From assembly GCF_013294015.1 (NCBI RefSeq), contig NZ_JABSNO010000001.1, positions 124,001-188,000 on the forward strand: a stretch of DNA of 64,000 nucleotides. Reading direction: 5' to 3'. The translations under genes were made by a program, and so were the position numbers. The notes below the pieces were generated by a model. That model was not told the DNA's origin. It saw only the letters and a list, made by a program, of their open reading frames with translations, and ran no database searches. Shown here piece after piece: positions 1 to 8,983 of this stretch. The stretch is from Frigoriflavimonas asaccharolytica. Lineage in GTDB: Bacteria; Bacteroidota; Bacteroidia; Flavobacteriales; Weeksellaceae. Positions within the stretch are counted from its first letter, which is position 1. Every line of letters begins with the position of its first letter.

Positions 1-1569
1 GGGCAAATAAAATTCAATAATGTTGGTTTAGAAATCGTAAAAATTGGCAGCAATTTTAGAAATTTAAACGATCCTATTTTGTTTACGAATAAAGGAATAA
101 AATTCAATGATTTTAAAGTAAATGATCCTTCTGGAAACTCACTCGTTTTTGATGGTAATATCCTGACCACCAATTATAAAGATTATGCATTTGATTTAGA
201 TTTGAACGCGAAAGATTTCAACGTGGTAGATTCCGAAGAAAATAAAGACAACATTATGTATGGAAAGCTTGCGATAGATGCAGCTTTAAAAATACGCGGA
301 GATATGAATTTGCCAAAGGTAAATGGAGACTTAAGCGTGGTTGATAATACAGATTTTACCTTCATTTTGCCAAGCTCTTCACCTTCTTTGCAAGATAGAG
401 ATGGCGTTGTAGAATTTATAGATCAAGATCAAGTTGCCTTGAATGGTACGATAAAGCAAGATTCCATCAACGCAGATACAGGTTTGAAAGGTTTGGATGT
501 GAATGTGAATATTGCCGTGAGCAAAGAAGCAAAAATGTCTATCATTATAGATAAAGCCAACGGAGATTTTGTAGCACTACAAGGTACCGCAAATTTAAAC
601 GGTGGAATAGATCCAAGTGGAAAAACAACTTTAACCGGAGTATATGAAGTTGAAAAAGGATCGTACGAAATGTCTGTAAGTTTATTAAAAAGAAAATTCG
701 ATATTCAAAAAGGTAGTACCATTACTTGGACAGGAGAACCAACTTCTGCACAAATGGATATAACCGCGATATATAAAACCGATGCTGCACCTTTAGATTT
801 GCTACAACAGCAACTTTCTGAGGGAGATTTGAATCAATATAAACAAAGAATTCCATTTGAAACTTTATTAATTTTAAAAGGTGAACTTTTGAAACCAGAA
901 ATTAGTTTTGATATCACTACCAACAAAACAAATAGTTCCGTCTCTAGCCAAGTATTAGAAAACACGGAGGCAAAATTGGCGCAATTGCGAACAGAGCCAT
1001 CAGAATTAAACAAACAGGTATTTGCGCTGCTTTTATTGAATAGATTTATTGGCGAAGATCCTTTTAGCAGTAGTACTGGTCTTTCTGGAGCTACACTAGC
1101 CAAGCAAAGTGTAAGTAGAATTTTGTCGGAACAATTAAACAATTTAGCATCCGATTTAATAGGCGGAGTAGAATTGAATTTCGATCTGGAATCCAGCGAA
1201 GATTATTCTACTGGAACTAGAAATGAAAGAACAGATTTAAATGTTGGCATCAGCAAAAGATTATTAAATGATAGATTAACAGTGTCTGTTGGTAGTAATT
1301 TTGGTGTAGAAGGAGAAGCACGCGCAAATGAAAAAACTTCAAGTATCGCGGGAGATGTAACGATAGATTATGCTTTATCAAAAGATGGAAGGTATAAATT
1401 GCGTGCATACAGAAAAAATCAATACCAGGTTTCTTTGCAAGGTCAAGTTATAGAAACTGGAGTTGGTTTTATTCTAACTATAGATTACAATAAATTTCGC
1501 GAAATTTTTCAAAGATCGAAAGTAGAAAAAGAAAATAAAAAAATAGAAAAAACCTCATCTTCTAAATAA
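1..1569 (+). CDS. tamB: TamB-like translocation/assembly protein, C-terminal part (gene starts before the window)
   Basis: The reading frame is open from the first base and ends at TAA 1567-1569, so only the last 522 codons or so are present. The protein is rich in beta-strand repeats (alternating hydrophobic residues with many Asn, Asp and Gly) and ends with the charged tail typical of DUF490/TamB C-terminal domains. TamB proteins span the periplasm as a hydrophobic groove and help insert outer-membrane proteins or move lipids. The stop is 14 bases before the start of an Omp85-family lipoprotein gene, the expected TamL partner, which supports the call. A TTG at 79 could be read as a start, but the open upstream frame argues against it. 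Confidence 0.85.
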   Translation, partial: GQIKFNNVGLEIVKIGSNFRNLNDPILFTNKGIKFNDFKVNDPSGNSLVFDGNILTTNYKDYAFDLDLNAKDFNVVDSEENKDNIMYGKLAIDAALKIRGDMNLPKVNGDLSVVDNTDFTFILPSSSPSLQDRDGVVEFIDQDQVALNGTIKQDSINADTGLKGLDVNVNIAVSKEAKMSIIIDKANGDFVALQGTANLNGGIDPSGKTTLTGVYEVEKGSYEMSVSLLKRKFDIQKGSTITWTGEPTSAQMDITAIYKTDAAPLDLLQQQLSEGDLNQYKQRIPFETLLILKGELLKPEISFDITTNKTNSSVSSQVLENTEAKLAQLRTEPSELNKQVFALLLLNRFIGEDPFSSSTGLSGATLAKQSVSRILSEQLNNLASDLIGGVELNFDLESSEDYSTGTRNERTDLNVGISKRLLNDRLTVSVGSNFGVEGEARANEKTSSIAGDVTIDYALSKDGRYKLRAYRKNQYQVSLQGQVIETGVGFILTIDYNKFREIFQRSKVEKENKKIEKTSSSK

Positions 1570-1583
1570 TTTCTAGATTAATT

Positions 1584-3914
1584 ATGAGTATTAAATCAAT
1601 AAAAAAAACTTCCCTGTCCATCATTTGTGGCGTATTTCTACTGTCAGGTATCAACTCCTGTAGTAATATGAAATATTTAAAAGAGGGAGAATATCTATAT
1701 ACAGGTGCAGATATTAAAATTGCGAACGACACAATTTCTAAAAAGGAAAGTTCTACTTTAAAAGGTAGATTAGAAGAAAACTTAACGCCAAAACCAAATT
1801 CTTCTTTTCTTGGTTTAAGACCGAGATTGTACATCTACAATATCACCAAAGAACCAAAAGTGAAAGGCAAAGGTTTGAGGAATTGGTTGAAATATAAAAT
1901 TGGAGAAGAACCAGTTCTTTTAAGCGATGTTGATAGAGAATTTAATGCAAAAATTTTAAAGAATTATTCCGAAAATAAAGGCTATTTCAACACAAAAACT
2001 TCTTATGATACCATTGTAAAAAATAAAAAAGCAGAGGTAGAATATGAAGTGAAAACTGGAAGCAGATATTTGATGAGCGATGTTCATTTTGTACCAGATT
2101 CCACCGCAATTAGCGATTATGTGCAAAATATTGCATCTAAATCTGTTCTAAAAAAAGGCAGACCTTTTGATTTGGACGTGATAAAATTTGAGCGAGAAAG
2201 GATTAATAATCATTTAAAAGAAAACGGATTTTATTACTTTAGTCCAGATAATATCATCGTACAAGCAGACAGCACAGTTACCAATAAAAATAAGGTAGAA
2301 ATGTTTGTGAAATTGAAAGACAATACGCCAAATCTATCTAAACAACAATTTACAATAGATAAAGTTGTCGTTTTTCCAGATTATAATATCGAAGATGTGA
2401 AAGGCGGAAAATACAACATTCCATACAACACAGATTCTTTGGAAATTGTTGATAATCTTTACATCGTAGATCCTAAAAATAGATTTAATCCCAAAATATT
2501 TGATAGAGCATTGTATTTCAACCGTGGAGATTTATACAATAGAACAGATCACAATTTATCGCTAAATAGACTCATAAGTCTAGGAGTATTTAAATTTGTG
2601 AAAAATGAATTCAAAATTTCAGATTCTGCCAACAATAAATTCGACACCTATTATTTACTTACGCCAAGACCTTTCAAATCACTAAGATTGGAAGCTCTAG
2701 CAAAGCAAAACTCTGCAAATTATGCAGGAAGCGAAGTGAATTTAAATTGGATTCATAGAAACGCTTTCAAAGGTGCAGAACAATTTAAAATGTCCGTTTA
2801 TGGAGCTTTTGATGTAGCAGTTGGCGGACAAAGAGATGCCAACAACATCATAAGAGTAGGTGCAAAAGCAGAACTTTCTATCCCTAGAATTATTGCTCCG
2901 TTTCAGTTCAATACTTCTAGCGCATTTGTACCAAGAACCAATGCATCTCTTAGTTATGAATTTCAAAACAGGACGCAACTCTACACTTTACAAAATTTGA
3001 ATGCTAGTTTCGGCTACCTTTGGAAAGAAAATGAGCGCAAAGAGCACGAGCTAAAAGTGATGGATATTACTTATGTTGCACCTGCAAATATTACAGAAAA
3101 ATACCAAGAACAAATAGATAAAAACCCAAGTTTGGGCAGAGTTACAGAAAAACAATTAATCTTCGGACCTACCTATTCCTACACATACACCAATACTGCT
3201 TCTCAAAAAACCAACACTTACTACTACAAAGGTTTTCTAGATTTGGCAGGAAATGTAACCGGATTGGTAACTGGAGCGGATGTAAAAAACGGCAATGAAA
3301 AATTAATAGGTGGAATTCCTTTCAGCCAATTTTTGAAAACGGAACATGACCTTAGATACTATAGAAAAATTGGAGAAAATAGTTCTATCGCAACCAGATT
3401 AATTGGTGGAGTTGCGATACCATATGGTAATTCTGAATTAATTCCATTCTCTCGTCAATTTTCTGTGGGAGGTGGGAATAGCATTCGTGCTTTCCGAGCC
3501 AGAAATTTAGGACCAGGAAGTTATGACCCAAGAACAGAAGATACAGATTTCTTTTTTGATCAAGCCGCAGATATAAAACTAGAGGCAAATCTTGAATATA
3601 GAGCCAATATTTATAAATTTTTAAACGCCGCAGTTTTTGCTGATGCCGGAAATATTTGGCTAGTAAATGAAGATGCTCAAAGACCAGGTGGAAAATTTTC
3701 TAAAGATTGGGTGAAAGAAATTGCCGTTGGAGCAGGAGTTGGTTTGCGTTTAGATTTTAATATTTTATTATTAAGATTAGATCTTGCAATGCCACTCAGA
3801 GTTCCGTATTATGAAGAAGGCGAAAGATGGAGGTTAAACCAAATAGATTTTGGCAGTAAAGAATGGAGGCAAGATAATTTAATCTTAAATATCGCAATCG
3901 GATATCCTTTCTAA
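1584..3914 (+). CDS. tamL: TamL: Omp85-family outer-membrane lipoprotein, partner of TamB
   Basis: This 776-residue protein starts with a lipoprotein-type signal peptide and a lipobox-like GINSC (Cys26). POTRA-like alpha/beta repeats follow in roughly the first 430 residues, and the C-terminal half is a 16-strand-type Omp85 barrel ending in Phe (AIGYPF). The motif SVGGGNSIRAFRARNLGPG near residue 630 is the conserved Omp85 barrel/L6-loop region. Bacteroidota carry a lipidated TamA variant called TamL next to tamB, and this arrangement matches. It probably sits in the outer membrane with its POTRA domains reaching TamB. A plain BamA/TamA paralogue is the alternative, but lipidation plus the tamB neighbour favours TamL. 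Confidence 0.88.
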   Translation: MSIKSIKKTSLSIICGVFLLSGINSCSNMKYLKEGEYLYTGADIKIANDTISKKESSTLKGRLEENLTPKPNSSFLGLRPRLYIYNITKEPKVKGKGLRNWLKYKIGEEPVLLSDVDREFNAKILKNYSENKGYFNTKTSYDTIVKNKKAEVEYEVKTGSRYLMSDVHFVPDSTAISDYVQNIASKSVLKKGRPFDLDVIKFERERINNHLKENGFYYFSPDNIIVQADSTVTNKNKVEMFVKLKDNTPNLSKQQFTIDKVVVFPDYNIEDVKGGKYNIPYNTDSLEIVDNLYIVDPKNRFNPKIFDRALYFNRGDLYNRTDHNLSLNRLISLGVFKFVKNEFKISDSANNKFDTYYLLTPRPFKSLRLEALAKQNSANYAGSEVNLNWIHRNAFKGAEQFKMSVYGAFDVAVGGQRDANNIIRVGAKAELSIPRIIAPFQFNTSSAFVPRTNASLSYEFQNRTQLYTLQNLNASFGYLWKENERKEHELKVMDITYVAPANITEKYQEQIDKNPSLGRVTEKQLIFGPTYSYTYTNTASQKTNTYYYKGFLDLAGNVTGLVTGADVKNGNEKLIGGIPFSQFLKTEHDLRYYRKIGENSSIATRLIGGVAIPYGNSELIPFSRQFSVGGGNSIRAFRARNLGPGSYDPRTEDTDFFFDQAADIKLEANLEYRANIYKFLNAAVFADAGNIWLVNEDAQRPGGKFSKDWVKEIAVGAGVGLRLDFNILLLRLDLAMPLRVPYYEEGERWRLNQIDFGSKEWRQDNLILNIAIGYPF

Positions 3915-3955
3915 AACAAAAATTGATAAAAATAATAAAACAATAAATTTTTTTT

Positions 3956-4025
3956 GGGCAGCTTAATCCGCCTTCCGTTCCCATTCTTTTTTTGCAAAAA
4001 AGGAATTCCACTCAAGTCGGGCTGC
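3956..4025 (+). repeat. Dispersed palindromic repeat, copy 1 (short form)
   Basis: It begins GGGCAGC and ends GGGCTGC, so the outer ends GCAGC/GCTGC can pair. Inside are the conserved left flank CTTCCGTTCCC and right flank TCCACTCAAGTCGGGCTGC. Between them is an 11-bp T/A-rich stem (3983-3993 with 3996-4006). The copy starts 42 bases after the tamL stop, is preceded by a T8 run, and is oriented with tamL. Three related copies lie elsewhere in the window. Confidence 0.85.
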
Positions 4026-4138
4026 AAAATAGCAAGTTTCTCTACGAAACGAAGTGATATTGAGAAACATAAAATATTCAAAATAAGATAAAAAAATTTT
4101 GCGAGCTTTGCATGAAAAAATTAATTATCATTGATGAT

Positions 4139-4308
4139 CCTCTGCAAAACGAAGTGGCTCTGCGAAACAATTTACGCAAAGAAAATAAATAAACTCTGCG
4201 TTCGAAAAGAAAAAACAGAAAAAATAAAAACGCATTCCTCTGCAAAACGAAGTGGCTCTGCGAAACAATTTACACAAAGAAAATTAAAAAATTCTGCGTT
4301 CAAAAACT
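4139..4308. repeat. Two-unit direct repeat, period 98 bases
   Basis: The phrase CCTCTGCAAAACGAAGTGG starts at 4139 and again at 4237. About 72 bases match almost perfectly between the units, through the TCTGCGAAACAATTTAC segment to CTGCGTTC. A weaker relative (TCTACGAAACGAAGTGAT) lies at about 4041-4058. The array fills the gap before the BrkB-like gene and ends 7 bases before its ATG, so it forms that gene's leader. An 81-codon open frame across it has no support as a gene. Confidence 0.8.
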
Positions 4309-4314
4309 ACCAAA

Positions 4315-5289
4315 ATGATCAAAAAATTAAAATTTTCCTGGGAAGTCATCAAAGAAGCATTTGGAGAGTTCAATAGATCTGCAGCAATAAAAGATTCTGC
4401 GGCCATCTCCTACTATTCAATTTTCTCAATTCCAGGTTTGTTGATCATCATTATTTGGGTTGCCGGAAATTTCTTCGGCGAAGAAGCAATTCGCGGACAG
4501 ATAACCTCCCAAATTGGTGGAATGATGGGAAAAGACACTGCAAAAAGTGTACAAGATTTAATTGCAAGCGCGTTGATAGATAAAGAAAATTTCATCATGA
4601 AAGCAGTTGGAGTCGGTTCTTTGTTATTTGCAGCTACTACCCTATTTTTTCAATTGCAACAATCTTTAAATCAACTTTGGGATGTAGAAGCAGCACCAAA
4701 AAAAGCATGGCTTAAATTTATATTAGACCGCGCAAATTCACTAGGAATGATCTTAGTAATAGGATTTTTAATGATTTCCACAATGCTGATGTCTACAATA
4801 ATCTCCCTTTTTAATGATTATATTACAAAACAATTAGGATTTGGAACCTACGTTTTAGTAGATGTCCTCAATTATGTAATCGGTTTTGGGATGGTGGTTT
4901 TGCTATTTGCATTAATGTTTAAAGTATTGCCAGATATAAAAATTACGTGGAAATCCGTTTGGATGGGTGCCCTTTTTACTTCAATATTATTTACTTTAGG
5001 TAAATTTTTGCTTTCATTTTATTTTGCACAATTCAAACCCACATCTGCATTTGGACAGGCCGGAACAATAATTTTAATTATGCTTTGGATCAATTATACC
5101 TGTTCTCTTATATTTTTTGGCGCAGAACTAACGAAAGTTTACACCTACAAGAAAGGTCTACCCGTAAAACTTGCCAATCACTCAAAATGGAGAGTTGTAG
5201 AATTGTATAAGAACAAAGTAGCGGAGGAAAAAGGAGAATTAACTTTAGATGAAAACAAATCTAAAAAACCAAAAGACACATTGATTTGA
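4315..5289 (+). CDS. YihY/BrkB-family inner-membrane protein
   Basis: The 324-residue protein has about six hydrophobic segments (near residues 35-52, 95-115, 142-163, 182-204, 217-240 and 251-275). The N-terminal phrase AAISYYSIFSIPGLL and the late AGTIILIMLWINYTCSLIFF segment are typical of YihY/BrkB family membrane proteins. Their transport role is unsettled; RNase BN was an early misassignment. The C-terminus is a short charged cytoplasmic tail. Its TGA stop overlaps the TTG start of the next gene by four bases, so the two are probably translationally coupled. The unusual leader is the 98-base repeat array just upstream. Confidence 0.85.
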   Translation: MIKKLKFSWEVIKEAFGEFNRSAAIKDSAAISYYSIFSIPGLLIIIIWVAGNFFGEEAIRGQITSQIGGMMGKDTAKSVQDLIASALIDKENFIMKAVGVGSLLFAATTLFFQLQQSLNQLWDVEAAPKKAWLKFILDRANSLGMILVIGFLMISTMLMSTIISLFNDYITKQLGFGTYVLVDVLNYVIGFGMVVLLFALMFKVLPDIKITWKSVWMGALFTSILFTLGKFLLSFYFAQFKPTSAFGQAGTIILIMLWINYTCSLIFFGAELTKVYTYKKGLPVKLANHSKWRVVELYKNKVAEEKGELTLDENKSKKPKDTLI

Positions 5290-6488
5290 AAAAAATAATA
5301 TTCGTAGGTGGTGGAGCATCAGCTTTCTTTTGCGCCGCAAATTTGGATGATACAAAATACAAAATTATCATTTTAGAGCAAAATGCAGATGTTTTGCAAA
5401 AAGTAAAAATTTCTGGCGGCGGTAGATGCAACGTTTCTCACGCTTGTTTTAATCCAAAAGAATTGGTGCAATTTTATCCAAGAGGAAGCCGAGAATTGCT
5501 GAGTGTATTTACAAAATTTCAACCTGGAGATACGATGGAATGGTTTGAAAGTAGAAATGTACCCTTGAAAATTGAAGAAGATGGCAGAATTTTTCCAGAA
5601 TCCAATTCGTCCCAATCCATCATAGATTGTATGCAAAAAGAAATTTCTGCAAAAAATATAGAGGTGAAAACGCAATCTGTAGTAAAGCAGATTATAACAA
5701 CTGAAAATGGCTACAAAATCATCACAAAAGAGGGAGAGTTTGATGCAGATTTTGTAGTTTTTACCCCAGGAAGTTCGCCAAAAACTTTAAAAATTATTGA
5801 AGAATTGGGACATTCCACCATTCCTGCAGTTCCTTCTTTGTTCACATTCAATATTAAAGATGAATTGATTTCAGATCTGCCCGGAACTTCATTTTTAAAT
5901 GCAGAAGTTGCCATACCAAAATTAAAAACCGACGAAAGCGGACCATTATTAATCACACATTGGGGACTTTCTGGACCTGCGATTCTCAAAATTTCCGCAT
6001 GGAAAGCCCGAGAATTAGCCGACTTAAAATATCAATTTGAAATCAAGGTGAATTTTCTTGGCATTGATAAAGAAGATGCAGAAGATTTGTTTAATGATTA
6101 CAAAAATGTAAACACAAAAAAAACAATCGGAAGTTCTAGAATTTTTGACATTACCAATAGATTTTGGCACCGTATTTTATGGTTGAGCAAGATAGATTTA
6201 GAAAAAAACATATCTCAACTTACCAAATCCGAAATTCAAAACTTATTAGAAAATCTATGCAATAGAAAACTAAAAGTGACTGGGAAATCTACCTATAAAG
6301 ATGAATTTGTGACTGCAGGTGGTGTAAATTTGAAAGAAATAAATTTTAAAAATATGCAAAGTAAAATTCTTCCTAATTTTTATTTGGCAGGAGAAGTTTT
6401 AAATATTGATGCGGTAACTGGAGGTTATAATTTTCAAGCCTGCTGGAGCGAAGCATGGTTAATTGCACAGGATTTGAATAGCTTGTAA
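5286..6488 (+). CDS. BaiN/HI0933-family FAD-dependent oxidoreductase
   Basis: This 400-residue flavoprotein opens with a dinucleotide-binding motif VGGGASAFFCA (residues 6-16). KISGGGRCNVS around residue 42 and a C-terminal AGEVLNIDAVTGGYNFQ motif are both diagnostic of the HI0933/YhiN/BaiN family. The substrate is not known for most members; some act on steroids or aminoacetone, so a specific reaction cannot be assigned. The start is TTG in a TTGA overlap with the upstream stop. No closer ATG keeps the FAD motif, so the TTG is well supported. It likely forms an operon with the BrkB-like gene. Confidence 0.85.
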   Translation: MKKIIFVGGGASAFFCAANLDDTKYKIIILEQNADVLQKVKISGGGRCNVSHACFNPKELVQFYPRGSRELLSVFTKFQPGDTMEWFESRNVPLKIEEDGRIFPESNSSQSIIDCMQKEISAKNIEVKTQSVVKQIITTENGYKIITKEGEFDADFVVFTPGSSPKTLKIIEELGHSTIPAVPSLFTFNIKDELISDLPGTSFLNAEVAIPKLKTDESGPLLITHWGLSGPAILKISAWKARELADLKYQFEIKVNFLGIDKEDAEDLFNDYKNVNTKKTIGSSRIFDITNRFWHRILWLSKIDLEKNISQLTKSEIQNLLENLCNRKLKVTGKSTYKDEFVTAGGVNLKEINFKNMQSKILPNFYLAGEVLNIDAVTGGYNFQACWSEAWLIAQDLNSL

Positions 6489-6555
6489 AGATGGAAATAA
6501 AATTTTTGAGTATAATGAGACATTATCATAACTCCTCGAAAAAAATAAATTGATT

Positions 6556-6990
6556 ATGAAAAAATTATTGATTGTACTGTTTGCCATTCACAGCAGTTTT
6601 GCCCTTAGTCAAGAAAAAAAGAAAACCACAGATTTTCCACCAAAACAAGCTGCAGTGGAACCTAAAGCAATTGAAATTAATGAAAGTAATTCTGCAGAGA
6701 AGTTGCCGATATTTCCAGGAGGAGTAATGAAATTCCGGGATAAGCTAGCAGAAAAAATTGATCCCAATAAAATTATTGGTAGTGGTAAATTAAGAGCAGT
6801 ATTGGTTTTTGATGTAGACACTGAGGGAGAAATTGCAGATATAAAAGTAAATGGGCAAAACACCAGTTTTAATGCAGAGATTCAAAAAGCTGTATTAAGA
6901 ATTAATGGAAAATGGATACCCGCAGAAATGAAAGGAAAGAAAGTAAAATATAAGTATACAATCCCAGTAATAATGATGTTTGAGTCCTAG
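6556..6990 (+). CDS. Secreted TonB-C-domain-like small protein
   Basis: With the ATG at 6556 (preferred over an in-frame TTG at 6550) the product is 144 residues. It has a signal peptide MKKLLIVLFAIHSSFALSQ, then a short Lys/Pro-rich linker and a C-terminal TonB-like fold: FPGGVMKFRDKL, then a strand pair VLVFDVDTEGEIADIKV and a conserved WIPAEMKGK. Such proteins occur in families in Flavobacteriia and lack the TonB membrane anchor, so they need not energise receptors. A frameshifted relative with the same WIPA motif lies at 9261-9640. The role is unknown. Confidence 0.65.
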   Translation: MKKLLIVLFAIHSSFALSQEKKKTTDFPPKQAAVEPKAIEINESNSAEKLPIFPGGVMKFRDKLAEKIDPNKIIGSGKLRAVLVFDVDTEGEIADIKVNGQNTSFNAEIQKAVLRINGKWIPAEMKGKKVKYKYTIPVIMMFES

Positions 6991-7045
6991 TTGAGCCAAA
7001 ATGAGCTGCTTCTAAAAATAAAACAGAACCTCTTCTACTCTATTT

Positions 7046-7894
7046 TTAATCAACTTTGTACAGGTTTAAATTAATAGGATTATTATTTTGCACTAATTGT
7101 TTTTGTGCGTTAATTTTCTCTTCTCTTTTGCTTTGCGAATAATCAATTTCTTTCCCATTTAGGTCAAATCTCTGACCACTAAAAACCCCAGGATTCATAT
7201 TCATAAATTGTTCCATAGCTCCAATTGGATTTTTATAAAATTCCTTCCACTTTTTGTTAAATTGATCAGCACTTACTTCATAAGACTTAAAAAATTGCTT
7301 ATCAGAAATGTAGCTTTCTGTATTATCAGTTTTAAAATTTTCTGTTAAAATAAATGAATAATGCTTCTTAGAATCGTTCATCTCAATAATTAATCCCGGC
7401 AGATTAGAAAAAATGTAGGGACCATCTTGAAACGGAATTTCCTGAGTAAACCACGCTTCCCAAATTCGCCCGCCAAATTCTAAAGTTGCTTTCTGACAGA
7501 TATATTTTTGAATTGTTTTGGTTTCATTAGTAAGTTTCCAATTTACGATTGGCTTTTGAACAACTTTATAAGGTTGAATTCCCACAAACTCTATAGAATA
7601 TTGCAAGTTCCTACTTTTATAAACATTATTTTTAAAATTACCTTTTGTAAGAGTCACCGTTTCTGGGCCTTTGTTATTTTTGGCAGCGGATATCATGGCA
7701 GAATCATACTTCACTGTTGAATTACTTACAAACTCAGAATGATCTTTGAAAATTTCTAATATCGTTTCTTCCGTTAGAATACTATCTATTTTTGTAGAAT
7801 CTGGTAAATATTTGTACGAATACATAAATCTGTGATTTTGAGAAAATAAAAATATTGAGGCTAAAAAGATTATTAACGTGAAGGTTTTAACCAT
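7046..7894 (-). CDS. GLPGLI family secreted protein
   Basis: The 282-residue product has an N-terminal signal peptide (MVKTFTLIIFLASIFLFSQ) and the family signature YIFSNLPGLIIEM near residue 170. This is a variant of GLPGLI with the first Gly replaced by Asn. The family is confined to Bacteroidota and has no established biochemical function; members are exported and often lie near TonB-dependent receptors. A second member with the canonical signature is at 58414-59256. The gene lies 23 bases downstream of the DUF2809 gene's stop (at 7918) on the same strand, so the two may be cotranscribed. Confidence 0.85.
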   Translation of the reverse strand: MVKTFTLIIFLASIFLFSQNHRFMYSYKYLPDSTKIDSILTEETILEIFKDHSEFVSNSTVKYDSAMISAAKNNKGPETVTLTKGNFKNNVYKSRNLQYSIEFVGIQPYKVVQKPIVNWKLTNETKTIQKYICQKATLEFGGRIWEAWFTQEIPFQDGPYIFSNLPGLIIEMNDSKKHYSFILTENFKTDNTESYISDKQFFKSYEVSADQFNKKWKEFYKNPIGAMEQFMNMNPGVFSGQRFDLNGKEIDYSQSKREEKINAQKQLVQNNNPINLNLYKVD

Positions 7895-7917
7895 AACTTA
7901 TTATAAATTTTTGAAAT

Positions 7918-8295
7918 TCATTTTATCTTTTTCTGTAGTTTAATATCTATCAACCAAACAATTGCAGCGCCAATTACATAGCACAAAATATCTATCCAGC
8001 TGAAAGAATTGCCCAAAACAATCATCGCAATTTTATTTTTCCCGAAACCTAAAACCTCGGCAAAATGAAAATATTGCAGAAATTCTATCACAAAAGAGAA
8101 GATTAAAACTCCGCTAATGGTTTTCGTTTTATCAACATCAAAAAAACTGAGGATAAAAGTATAGATAAAAGCCACCACCAAAACATCTCCAAAATAAGCC
8201 CGCAACCAAAATATTTCTTTGAAAACGGTTGCAATCAAAAACTCTACGATGAAAATTATGATTGTGACGATGAAATATTTAATATTAAATTTCAT
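7918..8295 (-). CDS. DUF2809 family membrane protein
   Basis: The protein has 125 residues and four hydrophobic segments. The phrase WLRAYFGDVLVVAFIYTF and the late SWIDILCYVIGA are recognisable as the DUF2809 pattern (charged residues next to membrane helices, an FxGDxLVV core and DxxxYxxG near the end). The function is unknown. The start follows a short A/T-rich gap shared with the divergent lipoprotein gene at 8334, so both promoters must lie within 38 bases or overlap the genes. Confidence 0.7.
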   Translation of the reverse strand: MKFNIKYFIVTIIIFIVEFLIATVFKEIFWLRAYFGDVLVVAFIYTFILSFFDVDKTKTISGVLIFSFVIEFLQYFHFAEVLGFGKNKIAMIVLGNSFSWIDILCYVIGAAIVWLIDIKLQKKIK

Positions 8296-8333
8296 TTAAT
8301 TAAATTACATTTGACAAAAATAACAAATAAACA

Positions 8334-8672
8334 ATGAAAAAAATTTTTTCTTTTTTGGTCTTACTTTCTTTATTTTCTTGTACTACAACTTTGGTTTCCC
8401 AAAGAAAACCTTTTCAAAAAGAAAACTTTAAAATAGGAAAATACCATCAATTCAAAACTGAAAATAAAGAATATTACGGAAAAATAGATTCCATATCTCA
8501 AGAAAAGGTCTATCTATCTTACAAAAGTAACCCAAAAGAAGTCGTAGAAATTAGCCAAATTCAAAAAGCAAAAAAATATTCAGTTGGGAAAACTCTTGCC
8601 TATCCAATTATAGGTTATGCAGTATTAGCAACTACAGCAATTATAATATTAACACAAGGAATTTCAGAATAA
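8334..8672 (+). CDS. Small lipoprotein, function unknown
   Basis: The 112-residue product begins MKKIFSFLVLLSLFSC, a clear lipoprotein signal with Cys16 as the acylation site. A central region with short beta-like segments (residues 35-80) follows, and a C-terminal hydrophobic stretch around residues 88-108 could be a membrane helix. I do not recognise the family. It is divergently transcribed from the DUF2809/GLPGLI pair. Confidence 0.6.
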   Translation: MKKIFSFLVLLSLFSCTTTLVSQRKPFQKENFKIGKYHQFKTENKEYYGKIDSISQEKVYLSYKSNPKEVVEISQIQKAKKYSVGKTLAYPIIGYAVLATTAIIILTQGISE

Positions 8673-8749
8673 ACGATGTAAAAGACTTTACGCACTAATT
8701 ATTTTCTAAGTAGAATTACCTTCATAAAAGCTAAATCTCTTTAAATTAA

Positions 8750-8983
8750 ATGATGACAACAATCAATGTTGCAATACATCCAAAATCTAAAGCACATTTT
8801 GATAAATTTAAGAAAGCTCTTGAACTTATAGAATTGAAATTTGAATTAAAAAAAGACTCTCATCAAGAATACAGCGAAGATATTATCCAAGAAATCGAGG
8901 AAGCGGAGGGAGAATTAAAAAGAGGTGATTCTATTCGCGTAAAAAGTAAGGAAGAATTAAAATCATTTCTTGCATCATTATGA
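8750..8983 (+). CDS. Antitoxin of a YoeB-type module (DUF2683-like)
   Basis: The 77-residue protein has a basic N-terminal strand (TTINVAIHPKSKAHFDKFKK) and a charged helical C-terminal part rich in Glu and Lys. The length and pattern fit small DUF2683-type antitoxins that pair with Txe/YoeB toxins in Flavobacteriia. Its TGA overlaps the ATG of the toxin reading frame by the usual ATGA coupling. Two adjacent ATGs (8750, 8753) are possible starts. Because the toxin frame is broken, this antitoxin may be an orphan here. Confidence 0.65.
   Translation: MMTTINVAIHPKSKAHFDKFKKALELIELKFELKKDSHQEYSEDIIQEIEEAEGELKRGDSIRVKSKEELKSFLASL

Noticed and set aside
4131-4376. 81-codon open frame before the BrkB-like gene
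   Set aside because: It lies entirely over the 98-base direct repeat, its product repeats itself for that reason, and it overlaps the real gene start.
5286-5289. Possible later start for the FAD-dependent oxidoreductase
   Set aside because: No later start codon keeps the VGGGASA dinucleotide motif, so the TTG start in the overlap is accepted.
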